Of a stretch of 32,360 nt of DNA, positions 1-8,181 are shown piece by piece. Within the stretch, counting starts at the first letter, position 1, and each line of letters starts with the position of its first letter. The stretch covers positions 1 through 32,360 of the forward strand of contig LBPS01000007.1 in the NCBI GenBank assembly GCA_000990325.1, given 5' to 3'. This stretch comes from Candidatus Nomurabacteria bacterium GW2011_GWE2_34_25 (GTDB lineage Bacteria > Patescibacteriota > Minisyncoccia > Phycocordibacterales > UBA9973). Under the pieces are notes generated by a model that was not told where the DNA came from, did no database searches, and saw only the letters and a program-made list of their open reading frames with translations. Both the position numbers and the translations under genes were made by a program.

Positions 1-1
1 C

Positions 2-562
2 ATTTACGCAAGGCCTTTAAATGACAATGCCACATTTACAGTTTATCAACCAGGATTAATTGGTAACTATAAATCCCTCTCCGACTGGCAAACCTTCTCC
101 TCCCAAGACGCCAACTCCAAAAAGTCCCCCATTTCTATCACTTCCGAATCCGACATCTTCTTCGACTACAACGCCACCCAATCCTCCAAAACAGTCTCCC
201 TCCCTTGGCCAGTAGTAGATATGGACGGAGTCAAACATACAGGTAACATAACTATTGATCCATATCGTTCTGTCATATATCTAAAAGATCCCAACCCTAC
301 ACCCGAACCAGAAATAATTACTCCACCCATCACTCCACCAGCCACTCCATCAGGTGGCGGCGGAGGAGGCGGCGGCTCCTCATCCACCCCTTCCACTCCA
401 TCCCTAACCGAGACCCAACTAAAAGCCAAATCAAAAGACATCAAACAAGACGGACATCTAAACATCATCGACTTCAACATCATCATGACCGGAGATGGTA
501 AGATCGACATCTTTGATATCAATCAATTGATGGTTTATTGGGATGTGAAATATACTGTATAA
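2..562 (+). CDS. C-terminal fragment of a surface protein with poly-Gly linker and dockerin-like C-terminus (5' truncated by window)
   Basis: Frame is open from base 2 through the listed ORF 221..562. Thr/Pro/Ser linker, SGGGGGGGGSSS, then DIKQDGHLNIIDFNIIMTGDGKIDIFDINQLMVYW, resembling two Ca-binding dockerin-type repeats. Confidence 0.7.
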   Translation: MYARPLNDNATFTVYQPGLIGNYKSLSDWQTFSSQDANSKKSPISITSESDIFFDYNATQSSKTVSLPWPVVDMDGVKHTGNITIDPYRSVIYLKDPNPTPEPEIITPPITPPATPSGGGGGGGGSSSTPSTPSLTETQLKAKSKDIKQDGHLNIIDFNIIMTGDGKIDIFDINQLMVYWDVKYTV

Positions 563-580
563 TTTTATGGTGAAGGGCTT

Positions 581-721
581 GCCCCCACACTTAATTTGCT
601 GTAGCTTTTTTGTTCTACCGACAAAACATTTATCTATTTTTTATATTTATTACTCAAAATAAGAATATTATTATTTTTAATATTGAAAAAGCAGAATAAC
701 AGCAAATTGAGTGTAGGGGGC
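581..721. repeat. Inverted-repeat element: 22-bp arms (one wobble/mismatch, one bulge) enclosing ~95 AT-rich bp
   Basis: gcccccacacttaatttgctgt (581-602) versus acagcaaattgagtgtagggggc (699-721). Confidence 0.75.
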
Positions 722-758
722 TTGCTTTTTTAGAAACTTTATAGTAAAGTACGAGGAC

Positions 759-778
759 TAGTCGTTTCGACTATTTTT
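759..778 (+). terminator. Hairpin plus U-tract in rpsL leader (attenuator-like or upstream terminator)
   Basis: tagtcg-ttt-cgacta followed by ttttt, 30 nt upstream of the rpsL ATG. Confidence 0.5.
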
Positions 779-807
779 GTTTGAAATACATGTTCAATTA
801 GAAAATT

Positions 808-1233
808 ATGCCCACAATCAATCAATTGGTTCGAAAGAGCCGTAAAATAATAAAAAGAAAGTCAAAGGCCGTAGCTTTAGCTCGCGGTTTTAATTCGATT
901 CACAATAAGCCAGTATTCTATCCAGCTCCCTTTAAGCGTGGAGTTTGTACTAAAGTTTCAACCACTACTCCTAAGAAGCCTAACTCAGCTCTTCGTAAGA
1001 TTGCCCGTGTTAGACTTACAAATGGTATGGAAGTTACAGCATATATTCCAGGAGAAGGACACAACTTACAAGAACACTCAGTTGTCATGATTCGTGGTGG
1101 TCGTGTGAAAGACCTTATCGGAGTACGTTACCACATCGTTCGTGGACGTCTTGATACAACAGGAGTAGAGAAGCGTCGTCAGTCAAGAAGTCTCTATGGT
1201 ACAAAGACACCAAAAGCAGCAGTTAAAAAATAA
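808..1233 (+). CDS. rpsL: 30S ribosomal protein S12
   Basis: [13 protein letters not shown]... [18 protein letters not shown]... [17 protein letters not shown]; typical S12. Confidence 0.98.
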   Translation: MPTINQLVRKSRKIIKRKSKAVALARGFNSIHNKPVFYPAPFKRGVCTKVSTTTPKKPNSALRKIARVRLTNGMEVTAYIPGEGHNLQEHSVVMIRGGRVKDLIGVRYHIVRGRLDTTGVEKRRQSRSLYGTKTPKAAVKK

Positions 1234-1244
1234 TTTAAAATAGT

Positions 1245-1715
1245 ATGCGAAGAAAAATAAAAAACAGAAATATAGTTGACCCAGATATAATGTATAACTC
1301 TCAGAAGTTAGGTAAGTTCATAAACAACATCATGGTTCATGGCAAGAAGGAAACAGCTCGCAAGGCCGTGTATAAAGCTTTTGAAATAATTAAAGAAAAA
1401 ACTGGTAATCCAAATCCTCTTGAAGTTTTCGACACTGCACTGAAGAATGCTGGTCCTACAGTTGAGGTTCGTTCACGTCGTATTGGTGGTGCTAACTATC
1501 AAGTTCCTCGTGAAGTTCGCCCTGAAAGACGTTTAGCCCTCGCAATGCGTTGGATTATTGGGGCAGCTCGTTCAAAGAAAGGAGCACCTATACACGAAAA
1601 GCTTGCTGAAGAATTGATACTTGCCTCTAAAAATGAAGGAATTGCAATCAAGAAAAGAGACGATACTCACAAGATGGCAGAATCAAACAAAGCCTTTGCA
1701 CACTTCGCTTGGTAG
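1245..1715 (+). CDS. rpsG: 30S ribosomal protein S7
   Basis: MRRKIKNRNIVDPD..., VEVRSRRIGGANYQVPREVRPERR, C-terminal ANKAFAHF-like tail. Confidence 0.98.
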   Translation: MRRKIKNRNIVDPDIMYNSQKLGKFINNIMVHGKKETARKAVYKAFEIIKEKTGNPNPLEVFDTALKNAGPTVEVRSRRIGGANYQVPREVRPERRLALAMRWIIGAARSKKGAPIHEKLAEELILASKNEGIAIKKRDDTHKMAESNKAFAHFAW

Positions 1716-1740
1716 CAGTTATATAAAATATTTAAACGTA

Positions 1741-1763
1741 AAACTCTCCGAAAGGGGAGTTTT
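1741..1763 (+). terminator. Intrinsic-terminator-like hairpin after rpsG
   Basis: aaactctcc-gaaa-ggggagtttt. Confidence 0.65.
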
Positions 1764-1808
1764 GATGTATAATGTAATAGAAATATAAATCTTTTAATTC
1801 TATGTGTT

Positions 1809-1994
1809 ATGTATAAAAAACTTAGCAGAAGTGAGGAAATTCTGGCAAATTTACCAGAGATTCCAGTTGACCCAGAAGAAGAACTGCAAAAGATGGAAAG
1901 AATGAATTCTTACATGAGGGAAGTGCGTAGAGACTTTATTTACAAAAGCGCCATGTCTGAAAGAAGTGCTTCTGAAGTAATTTTAAATAGTTGA
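1809..1994 (+). CDS. Small hypothetical protein (61 aa, charged, helical)
   Basis: ORF MYKKLSRSEEILANLPEIPVDPEEELQKMERM... in an otherwise non-coding interval; no family recognised. Confidence 0.45.
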   Translation: MYKKLSRSEEILANLPEIPVDPEEELQKMERMNSYMREVRRDFIYKSAMSERSASEVILNS

Positions 1995-2015
1995 TGCAAA
2001 TCAGCTATTTATTTT

Positions 2016-2052
2016 TTTACCAACCTAAACCTATGGGTTTGAGTAGGTAAAG
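2016..2052 (+). repeat. 37-bp hairpin repeat, copy A
   Basis: tttaccaacctaaacctatgggtttgagtaggtaaag; imperfect palindrome, 34/37 identical to copy B. Confidence 0.85.
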
Positions 2053-2068
2053 ATGATATAATATAATT

Positions 2069-2569
2069 ATGAGCGTAGAAAAATTGATTTTAGAATATTT
2101 AAAAGAAAATAAAAATAAGCCCGCTATTAGACATGCAGGTGTTCGGTTAGGATTTTTGGGTTTGCCTGATTTTAAGTATTATAAATATCAGACACTTGCG
2201 AATCGATGTTCGGAATTAAAAAATAGGGGATATGTAAAAGAAGTGAATGGACAATATTTTATAACTTATAAAGGGGAAGAATTTTTAAACAGAAAAGCAA
2301 GATTCAATTTTAAAACATTTGTATCAGAAAAAACAGATAAAGATCCAAAAGATTTACTTATATTATATGATATTCCTCAAAATCAAACTTCAATAAGAAA
2401 TTGGTTTAGAAGGGAGCTTCAAAATTTTCATTTTGTCATGGTACAGAGAAGTGTCTGGGTTGGTCCATTTCCATTACCTAAAGATTTTTTACAATATGTC
2501 AAAGAAATGAAAATCAGTAAAAATTTTAAAACGTTTAAATTAGAAAAAGGATTAAATATACAAAAATAA
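2069..2569 (+). CDS. PaaX-like protein: N-terminal wHTH plus C-terminal Cas2-like ferredoxin fold
   Basis: C-terminal DLLILYDIPQNQTSIRNWFRRELQNFHFVMVQRSVWVGPFPLP matches the Cas2/PaaX-C pattern (hhhhYDI...Q.SVW). N-terminus has wHTH-like YKYQTLANRCSELKNRGYVKEVNGQYFITYKGEEFL. Confidence 0.75.
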   Translation: MSVEKLILEYLKENKNKPAIRHAGVRLGFLGLPDFKYYKYQTLANRCSELKNRGYVKEVNGQYFITYKGEEFLNRKARFNFKTFVSEKTDKDPKDLLILYDIPQNQTSIRNWFRRELQNFHFVMVQRSVWVGPFPLPKDFLQYVKEMKISKNFKTFKLEKGLNIQK

Positions 2570-2572
2570 TTC

Positions 2573-2609
2573 TTTACCAAGTTAAACCTATGGGTTTGAG
2601 TTGGTAAAG
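2573..2609 (+). repeat. 37-bp hairpin repeat, copy B
   Basis: tttaccaagttaaacctatgggtttgagttggtaaag. Confidence 0.85.
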
Positions 2610-2649
2610 AGGGTTTTTGAGAAAAATTGAAAGAGGAGTGGAAATTTTC

Positions 2650-2678
2650 TTGCAAAAAAGGTGAATATATTGTATATT
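2650..2678 (+). promoter_or_regulatory. Candidate fusA promoter (TTGCAA-17-TATATT)
   Basis: TTGCAA at 2650-2655, TATATT at 2673-2678. Confidence 0.5.
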
Positions 2679-2686
2679 TGGGGGAC

Positions 2687-2710
2687 AAAAGACTGCTATG
2701 TCTTTTTTTA
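2687..2710 (+). terminator. Hairpin plus U-tract in fusA leader
   Basis: aaaagac-tgctat-gtctttttttt-like; arms 2687-2693 and 2700-2706. Confidence 0.6.
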
Positions 2711-2721
2711 TTACTAAAAAT

Positions 2722-2760
2722 ACTAGTCACTAAAACCTAGCAACTAGAAACTAATTAAAC
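2722..2760 (+). repeat. ACTAG-family repeat directly upstream of fusA
   Basis: actagtcactaaaacctagcaactagaaactaattaaac, ending at the ATG. Confidence 0.6.
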
Positions 2761-4902
2761 ATGGAAAGAGATTATCCACTAGAAAAAGTAAGAAATTTTG
2801 GTATTATTGCTCACATTGATGCGGGAAAGACTACCACAAGTGAACGTGTCCTGTTCTATACAGGAGTGTCACACAAAATAGGTGAAGTTCACGACGGGGA
2901 GACAACCACAGACTGGATGGAGCAAGAAAGAGAGAGGGGTATTACTATTACTTCTGCAGCTGTTACTTGTTTCTGGAACCCTACATACGCACCAACTGAT
3001 AAGAATAAGAAACATCGTTTCAATATTATCGATACACCTGGACACATTGACTTTACTGTTGAAGTGAAGCGTTCACTTCGTGTACTCGATGGAGCTGTCG
3101 TGGTGTTCGATGGAGTTGCTGGAGTAGAACCTCAATCAGAAACTAATTGGCGTTATGCTGACGAAGCACTCGTTCCAAGAATTTGTTTTATAAACAAGCT
3201 TGATCGTATTGGTGCATCTTTTGAGCATTCATATGCGACAATTCTAGATCGCTTAAATAAAAATGCTATTCGTATGCAGATTCCTATTGGACTTGAAGAA
3301 AAACATGAAGGAGTAGTGGATTTGCTAAAAATGAAAGCTTACTATTTTGAAGGGGAGATGGGCTCATCCGTTATTGAAAAAGATATTCCAGAAAATTTAA
3401 AAGCTGAAGCAGAAAAGTATCATGCGGAATTGATCGAGAAGATTGTTGAACAAGACGATACAATTATGACAGAATATCTAGATGGTAAAATTCCAACTCT
3501 CGATGTTTTAAAATCTTTAATGAGAAAAGCAGTTATTGCAAATAAAATTTTCCCAGTTTTTGCAGGTTCAGCTTTAAAGAATAAGGGAGTACAGCTCGTA
3601 CTTGATGCTGTCGTGGACTACCTTCCTTCACCGATCGACATTCCAGCCATAGAAGGTATTAATCCTGACAATGACGAAAAGGATGTACGTCACGCTTCTG
3701 ACGCTGAGCCATTTTCAGCTCTTGCTTTCAAGGTTGCTACAGATCCATTTGTCGGACAGATTATATTCTTCCGTGTTTATTCAGGAACACTAGCTGCTGG
3801 AAGTTATGTATATAATCCTCGCACTCGTAACAAAGAACGTATTGGACGAATCCTTCGTATGCATGCCAATGATCGTGAAGAAGTGAAGAAAGTTTATGCA
3901 GGAGAGATAGCAGCAGCAGTAGGATTGAAAGATACTATCACTTCAGATACTTTGTGTGATGAAGAACACCCAATTGAACTTTACCGTATTGTTTTCCCTG
4001 AGCCAGTTATTCAGCTACGTGTTGAACCAAAGACTAAAGCTGACCAAGAGAAAATGGGTATGGCCCTTTCACGTCTTGCACAAGAAGATCCAACTTTCCG
4101 GGTTACGACAGATGCAGAAACTAACGAAACAATTATCGCAGGAATGGGAGAACTTCATCTTGAAATTATCGTTGATCGTATGAAGCGTGAATTCTCAGTT
4201 GAGACAAATGTAGGTAAGCCTCAGGTTGCGTACCGTGAGACTATCACAGGTGAAGCCCAAGTAGAAGGTAAATATATTAAGCAGTCAGGAGGCCGTGGTA
4301 ACTATGGTCACGTGAAGATTAAGATCAAGCCTATGGATCAAAGTATTAAAGCCGAAGATCTTCCAAAGAATGTAAAAAGAGAAAAAGGATTTGAATTCAT
4401 AAATACAATCAAAGGAGGAGCTATTCCACAAGAATATATTCCTGCTTGTGAAAAAGGATTCAAAGAAGGACTCGACAGGGGAGTACTTGCAGGATTCAAA
4501 CTTGAAAATGTTTCTGTAGAGCTTTACGATGGATCATTCCATGATGTTGACTCCAACGAAATGGCCTTCAAGATTGCAGCTTCAATGGCAGTACAAGATG
4601 CATGTAAAATTGCTCGCCCAGTAATACTAGAACCAATGATGCAAGTAGAAGTTGTGACGCCAGATAAATTCATGGGAGATGTAACAGGATCACTTTCTTC
4701 AAAGCGTGGACTTATAGAAGGAATGGAAGCGAGAGGTATGAATCAAGCAGTCAAGGCTGTTGTGCCTCTATCTGAAATGTTTGGATATATGACAACTCTT
4801 CGCTCTATGACAGAAGGAAGAGCAGGGTTTACAATGGAATTCTTACGTTATGATATAGTGCCACAAAGTGTTGCTACTTCTATAATAGAGGCAAGAAAAT
4901 AA
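2761..4902 (+). CDS. fusA: Elongation factor G
   Basis: [57 protein letters not shown]. Confidence 0.99.
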   Translation: MERDYPLEKVRNFGIIAHIDAGKTTTSERVLFYTGVSHKIGEVHDGETTTDWMEQERERGITITSAAVTCFWNPTYAPTDKNKKHRFNIIDTPGHIDFTVEVKRSLRVLDGAVVVFDGVAGVEPQSETNWRYADEALVPRICFINKLDRIGASFEHSYATILDRLNKNAIRMQIPIGLEEKHEGVVDLLKMKAYYFEGEMGSSVIEKDIPENLKAEAEKYHAELIEKIVEQDDTIMTEYLDGKIPTLDVLKSLMRKAVIANKIFPVFAGSALKNKGVQLVLDAVVDYLPSPIDIPAIEGINPDNDEKDVRHASDAEPFSALAFKVATDPFVGQIIFFRVYSGTLAAGSYVYNPRTRNKERIGRILRMHANDREEVKKVYAGEIAAAVGLKDTITSDTLCDEEHPIELYRIVFPEPVIQLRVEPKTKADQEKMGMALSRLAQEDPTFRVTTDAETNETIIAGMGELHLEIIVDRMKREFSVETNVGKPQVAYRETITGEAQVEGKYIKQSGGRGNYGHVKIKIKPMDQSIKAEDLPKNVKREKGFEFINTIKGGAIPQEYIPACEKGFKEGLDRGVLAGFKLENVSVELYDGSFHDVDSNEMAFKIAASMAVQDACKIARPVILEPMMQVEVVTPDKFMGDVTGSLSSKRGLIEGMEARGMNQAVKAVVPLSEMFGYMTTLRSMTEGRAGFTMEFLRYDIVPQSVATSIIEARK

Positions 4903-4919
4903 GTAAGTATTATTTGTAA

Positions 4920-4957
4920 ATAAAATACCTTATTATTTTAATAATAAGGTATTTTAT
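4920..4957. terminator. Perfect ~18-bp AT-rich hairpin after fusA
   Basis: aaaataccttattatt (4922-4937) pairs with aataataaggtatttt (4940-4955), plus two more outer pairs. Confidence 0.75.
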
Positions 4958-5048
4958 AGTTATGCACATGTATATTAATAATTTATTACCAGAATATTTT
5001 AATTTATGTTATTATATTTAAATAGTATTATAAATTTAATATTTCTCT

Positions 5049-5696
5049 ATGAAAAAAATCATGTTCAAAAGGGTTCTAGTTGCTTCGATTATTTCGTTGT
5101 TCTTTGTGCAGTCACTTTATTTGACGCTTGAGCCAACTTATGTAATTGCGGCTTCTGTAAATGATTCAGTAGTGGTTACTCTCACTGTTGATGCAGGAAT
5201 TACTATTACTTCTCCTACGGATGTAACAATGTCTCCTAATATGGGCATCACCGCCAATGGATCTATCGGTAGTTCAGCTTGGACAGTAAAAACAAATAAT
5301 ACAACAGGTTACAGTCTAGCGGTCAAAGCCTCAGCAGCTCCAGCTCTTGTTAGTGGGGCAAATTCTTTTGCTGATTATACAGAGGCTGTTAATGGAACAC
5401 CTGAAGTTTGGTCTGTCCCAGCTTCTAGTAAAGAATTTGGTTATTCTGCTTATGGAACAGATGTTGCAACTGCTACTTGGGGGACTGGGGCTGGTTGTGG
5501 TTCAGCTGGGGCTCCATTGGGCACAATGAAATATGTTGGTTTTGAAATAACGGACAAAACTGTTGCTACTGCATCTACCGTCACACCTTTTGCTGGTACC
5601 GCCACAACAGTTTGTTATGCTGTTGAACAGGATACAGTCTATGCCGCTTCAGGAGTCTACACTGCCACTATTACTGCGACAGCGACAACCTTATAG
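5049..5696 (+). CDS. Secreted WxL-like beta-sandwich protein, paralog 1
   Basis: Signal peptide; SVVVTLTVDAGITITSPTDV..., SSAWTVKTNNTTGYSLAVKAS, C-terminal GVYTATITATATTL. Confidence 0.7.
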   Translation: MKKIMFKRVLVASIISLFFVQSLYLTLEPTYVIAASVNDSVVVTLTVDAGITITSPTDVTMSPNMGITANGSIGSSAWTVKTNNTTGYSLAVKASAAPALVSGANSFADYTEAVNGTPEVWSVPASSKEFGYSAYGTDVATATWGTGAGCGSAGAPLGTMKYVGFEITDKTVATASTVTPFAGTATTVCYAVEQDTVYAASGVYTATITATATTL

Positions 5697-5765
5697 TTGT
5701 TTATTTATTTAAGTTTAGTATAATTGAAATATATAGGTTATTTTATTAAAAAATTATTATTTTAT

Positions 5766-6413
5766 ATGAAAAAAGACATTATAAAGAAAGTTATTACAAT
5801 TTCGACCATTTCTTTGTTCTTTGTGCAGTCACTTTATTTGATACTTGAACCAACTTATGTGATTGCGGCTTCTGTAAATGATTCAGTAGTGGTTACTCTA
5901 ACTGTTGACTCTGGTATCACAATTACCACTCCATCTGATGTCACTATGGCTCCTAGTTTTGGCGTTGCTGCTGATAGTTCTATAGGATCTGCTACTTGGA
6001 ATGTAAAAACAAACCACGCTACAGGTTACAGTCTAGCAGTCAAGGCTTCAGCTTCTCCAGCTCTTGTCAGTGGGGCAAATAATTTTGCTGATTATACAGA
6101 AGGTACACCAACAGTACCAGAGCTTTGGTCCGTTGCATCTGGAGCAAAAGAATTTGGTTACTCTGCCTATGGGACTGATACTTCAACTGCAACCTGGGGA
6201 ACATCTGCTTCTTGTGGTTCTGCCGGAGTACCTGCTGCTGCACAGAAATATTTAGGTTTCGAGACAACTGATTTTACTGTAGCTACAAGAGCTGTTGTAA
6301 CAGCAACAACAGGAGTTGATACCACAGTTTGTTTTGCTGCACAGCAAAATGCTGTCTATGCCGCCTCAGGAGTCTACACTGCCACTATTACTGCGACAGC
6401 GACTGAGATTTAA
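5766..6413 (+). CDS. Secreted WxL-like beta-sandwich protein, paralog 2 (listed ORF begins 5724; start at 5766 aligns with paralog 1)
   Basis: MKKDIIKKVITISTISLFFVQSLYLILEPTYVIAASVNDSVVVTLTVDSG; close paralog of 5049..5696 in protein and DNA. Confidence 0.7.
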   Translation: MKKDIIKKVITISTISLFFVQSLYLILEPTYVIAASVNDSVVVTLTVDSGITITTPSDVTMAPSFGVAADSSIGSATWNVKTNHATGYSLAVKASASPALVSGANNFADYTEGTPTVPELWSVASGAKEFGYSAYGTDTSTATWGTSASCGSAGVPAAAQKYLGFETTDFTVATRAVVTATTGVDTTVCFAAQQNAVYAASGVYTATITATATEI

Positions 6414-6425
6414 TACTTCAAATAT

Positions 6426-7394
6426 ATGAAAATTAATTATAAGAAAAAAATAGCAGTAGGGGTCGCTTTTTTAACGGCCTTTTCTTTTATTGGTGTTGCT
6501 TTGGCGTACGAGAAAACAAAAATTGATTTACCTGCTCAAAATGACTTTGTCGTTGAACCAGGTAAAACTGAAATATTTGTAAACCCAGGAGAAAATATAA
6601 CGAAAAGTATTACCATTACTAATCGTATTGGAAAAAATATTAAGTTTAAATTAACAACGGAAGACATGATTGGAACGAATGATTCGTTGTCACCTATTAA
6701 ACTATTAGGGGATGAAAAAGGTCCATATTCTGTCAAAAACTTTATTGAACCAGAAATTAGTGAATTTTCCCTAGAATTAGGAGAAAGAATTGTTATTCCT
6801 GTTAAAGTCTCTGTTCCTTTAGACGCCGAACCGCGTGGTTATTACGGGGCTCTTATTGTTTCAAACGAACCTGAAGTTATTGGTGACACCTCTTCTAAAG
6901 AAACAGAAGGTAAGGCTCGCCTTGTTTCTCGAATTGGGTCACTCTTTTTCTTAAGAATTAATGGGGAAGGTAAAGAATCTGGAGATCTAGAAGATTTTAA
7001 AATAATTGGACCAAATAAAACTTTCTACGAAAACAGGCCAAAGGGGTTTGAAATAGCTTTCAAAAATACAGGGAATGTGCACTTGGTGCCTCATGGCAGG
7101 ATAACCATTAGAAATATTTTAGGTCGGGATGTCGGGTCAATTCCTGTGGATGCATATTTTTCTCTTCCAGATTCTATTCGTTATCGTGAAGTTTTATGGG
7201 AAGAAGGTAGTGGTCTTGGTCGCTATACAGCCAATTTATCTTTATTCCCTGGCTTTGGAAATGAAAATCAAGAATCTTCTGTTGCTTTTTGGATTATCCC
7301 ATGGAAAATACTCTTAGCTACTTTTGTTGGGCTTATTGTTCTTATTTCTTTCATCTACTATATTCTCACTCGTTTCGAACTTAGGAAAAAATAA
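6426..7394 (+). CDS. DUF916-like (WxL-interacting-protein-like) surface protein with C-terminal TM helix
   Basis: Signal peptide; VNPGENITKSITITNRIGKNIKFKL, EPRGYYGALIVSNEP, ENRPKGFEIAFKNTGNVHLVPHGRITIRNILGRDV; C-terminal IPWKILLATFVGLIVLISFIYYIL plus basic tail. Confidence 0.65.
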   Translation: MKINYKKKIAVGVAFLTAFSFIGVALAYEKTKIDLPAQNDFVVEPGKTEIFVNPGENITKSITITNRIGKNIKFKLTTEDMIGTNDSLSPIKLLGDEKGPYSVKNFIEPEISEFSLELGERIVIPVKVSVPLDAEPRGYYGALIVSNEPEVIGDTSSKETEGKARLVSRIGSLFFLRINGEGKESGDLEDFKIIGPNKTFYENRPKGFEIAFKNTGNVHLVPHGRITIRNILGRDVGSIPVDAYFSLPDSIRYREVLWEEGSGLGRYTANLSLFPGFGNENQESSVAFWIIPWKILLATFVGLIVLISFIYYILTRFELRKK

Positions 7395-7407
7395 TATTTA
7401 ATTTAGC

Positions 7408-8181
7408 ATGAATTTCTATCGCTTTTTTTCAAAAAGTAAATACATCGTTATTTTGATGTGGATTGTTATTTCTTCATTTGTTCTCTCTCAGGATAGTTTG
7501 GCTGATTATATGCAAAGCGGAACTTATCGGATTCAATCTGACAGTTTGAATTTTGGTGGAGCTGATAGTTCTAGCTCTAACTATAAAGTTAATGATACTC
7601 TTGGTGAGATAGGAACAGGGGATTCAAATAGTGGAAACTACTATATGCATGCTGGGTATTGGCAAATGCAGGAAAGTTATATTGCCATATCTAGTCCCTC
7701 TGATCTGGCTATGACTTCTATGGGAGGACTCTCAGGAGGCTCTAGTGAAGGTACTATGTCTTGGGTTGTAACAACCGACAACACAGCTGGATATACAATG
7801 TCAATTGCATCCACAACAACTCCAGCACTTAAGTCTGCAGTAGATTCTCTAGATGACTATACTCCGGCAGGAGCTGATCCTGATTATAATTTTACAAACT
7901 TAGCTACCAATTCTTCTTTTGGTTTTTCTCCAGAAGGGACGGAAACCACTTCTCGTTTTAAAGACAATGGAGTAGCTTGTAATATTGGATCTTCGGAAAC
8001 AACTAGCAAATGTTGGGATGGACTTTCTACGACACCGAAGGTTATCGCCGGTAGCACAACTTCTAATCAACCTTCGGGGAGTACGGTGACGACTCGCTTT
8101 AGGGCCGAATCTGGAGCTGATCATATTCAAACATCTGGAGCGTACAATGTGACTATTGTGGTAACAGCTACTACACTATAA
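7408..8181 (+). CDS. Secreted protein with C-terminal domain related to the two WxL-like paralogs
   Basis: Signal peptide; YRIQSDSLNFGGADSSSSNYKVNDTLGEIGTGDSNSGNYYMHAGYW; C-terminal MSWVVTTDNTAGYTMSIAS ... GAYNVTIVVTATTL. Confidence 0.65.
   Translation: MNFYRFFSKSKYIVILMWIVISSFVLSQDSLADYMQSGTYRIQSDSLNFGGADSSSSNYKVNDTLGEIGTGDSNSGNYYMHAGYWQMQESYIAISSPSDLAMTSMGGLSGGSSEGTMSWVVTTDNTAGYTMSIASTTTPALKSAVDSLDDYTPAGADPDYNFTNLATNSSFGFSPEGTETTSRFKDNGVACNIGSSETTSKCWDGLSTTPKVIAGSTTSNQPSGSTVTTRFRAESGADHIQTSGAYNVTIVVTATTL

Noticed and set aside
166-522. Minus-strand ORF with Pro-rich run PPPPPPPP
   Set aside because: Antisense reading of the poly-Gly linker of the sense surface protein; no independent support.
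829-850. tRNA-like ggttcgaaagagcc
   Set aside because: Lies inside rpsL; no cloverleaf arms around it.
2016-2609. CRISPR array beside the Cas2-like gene
   Set aside because: Only two repeats, 520 bp apart with the gene between; no regular spacers.
2882-4183. Plus-strand out-of-frame ORFs inside fusA
   Set aside because: Overlap a conserved CDS in an alternative frame; Leu-rich spurious translations.
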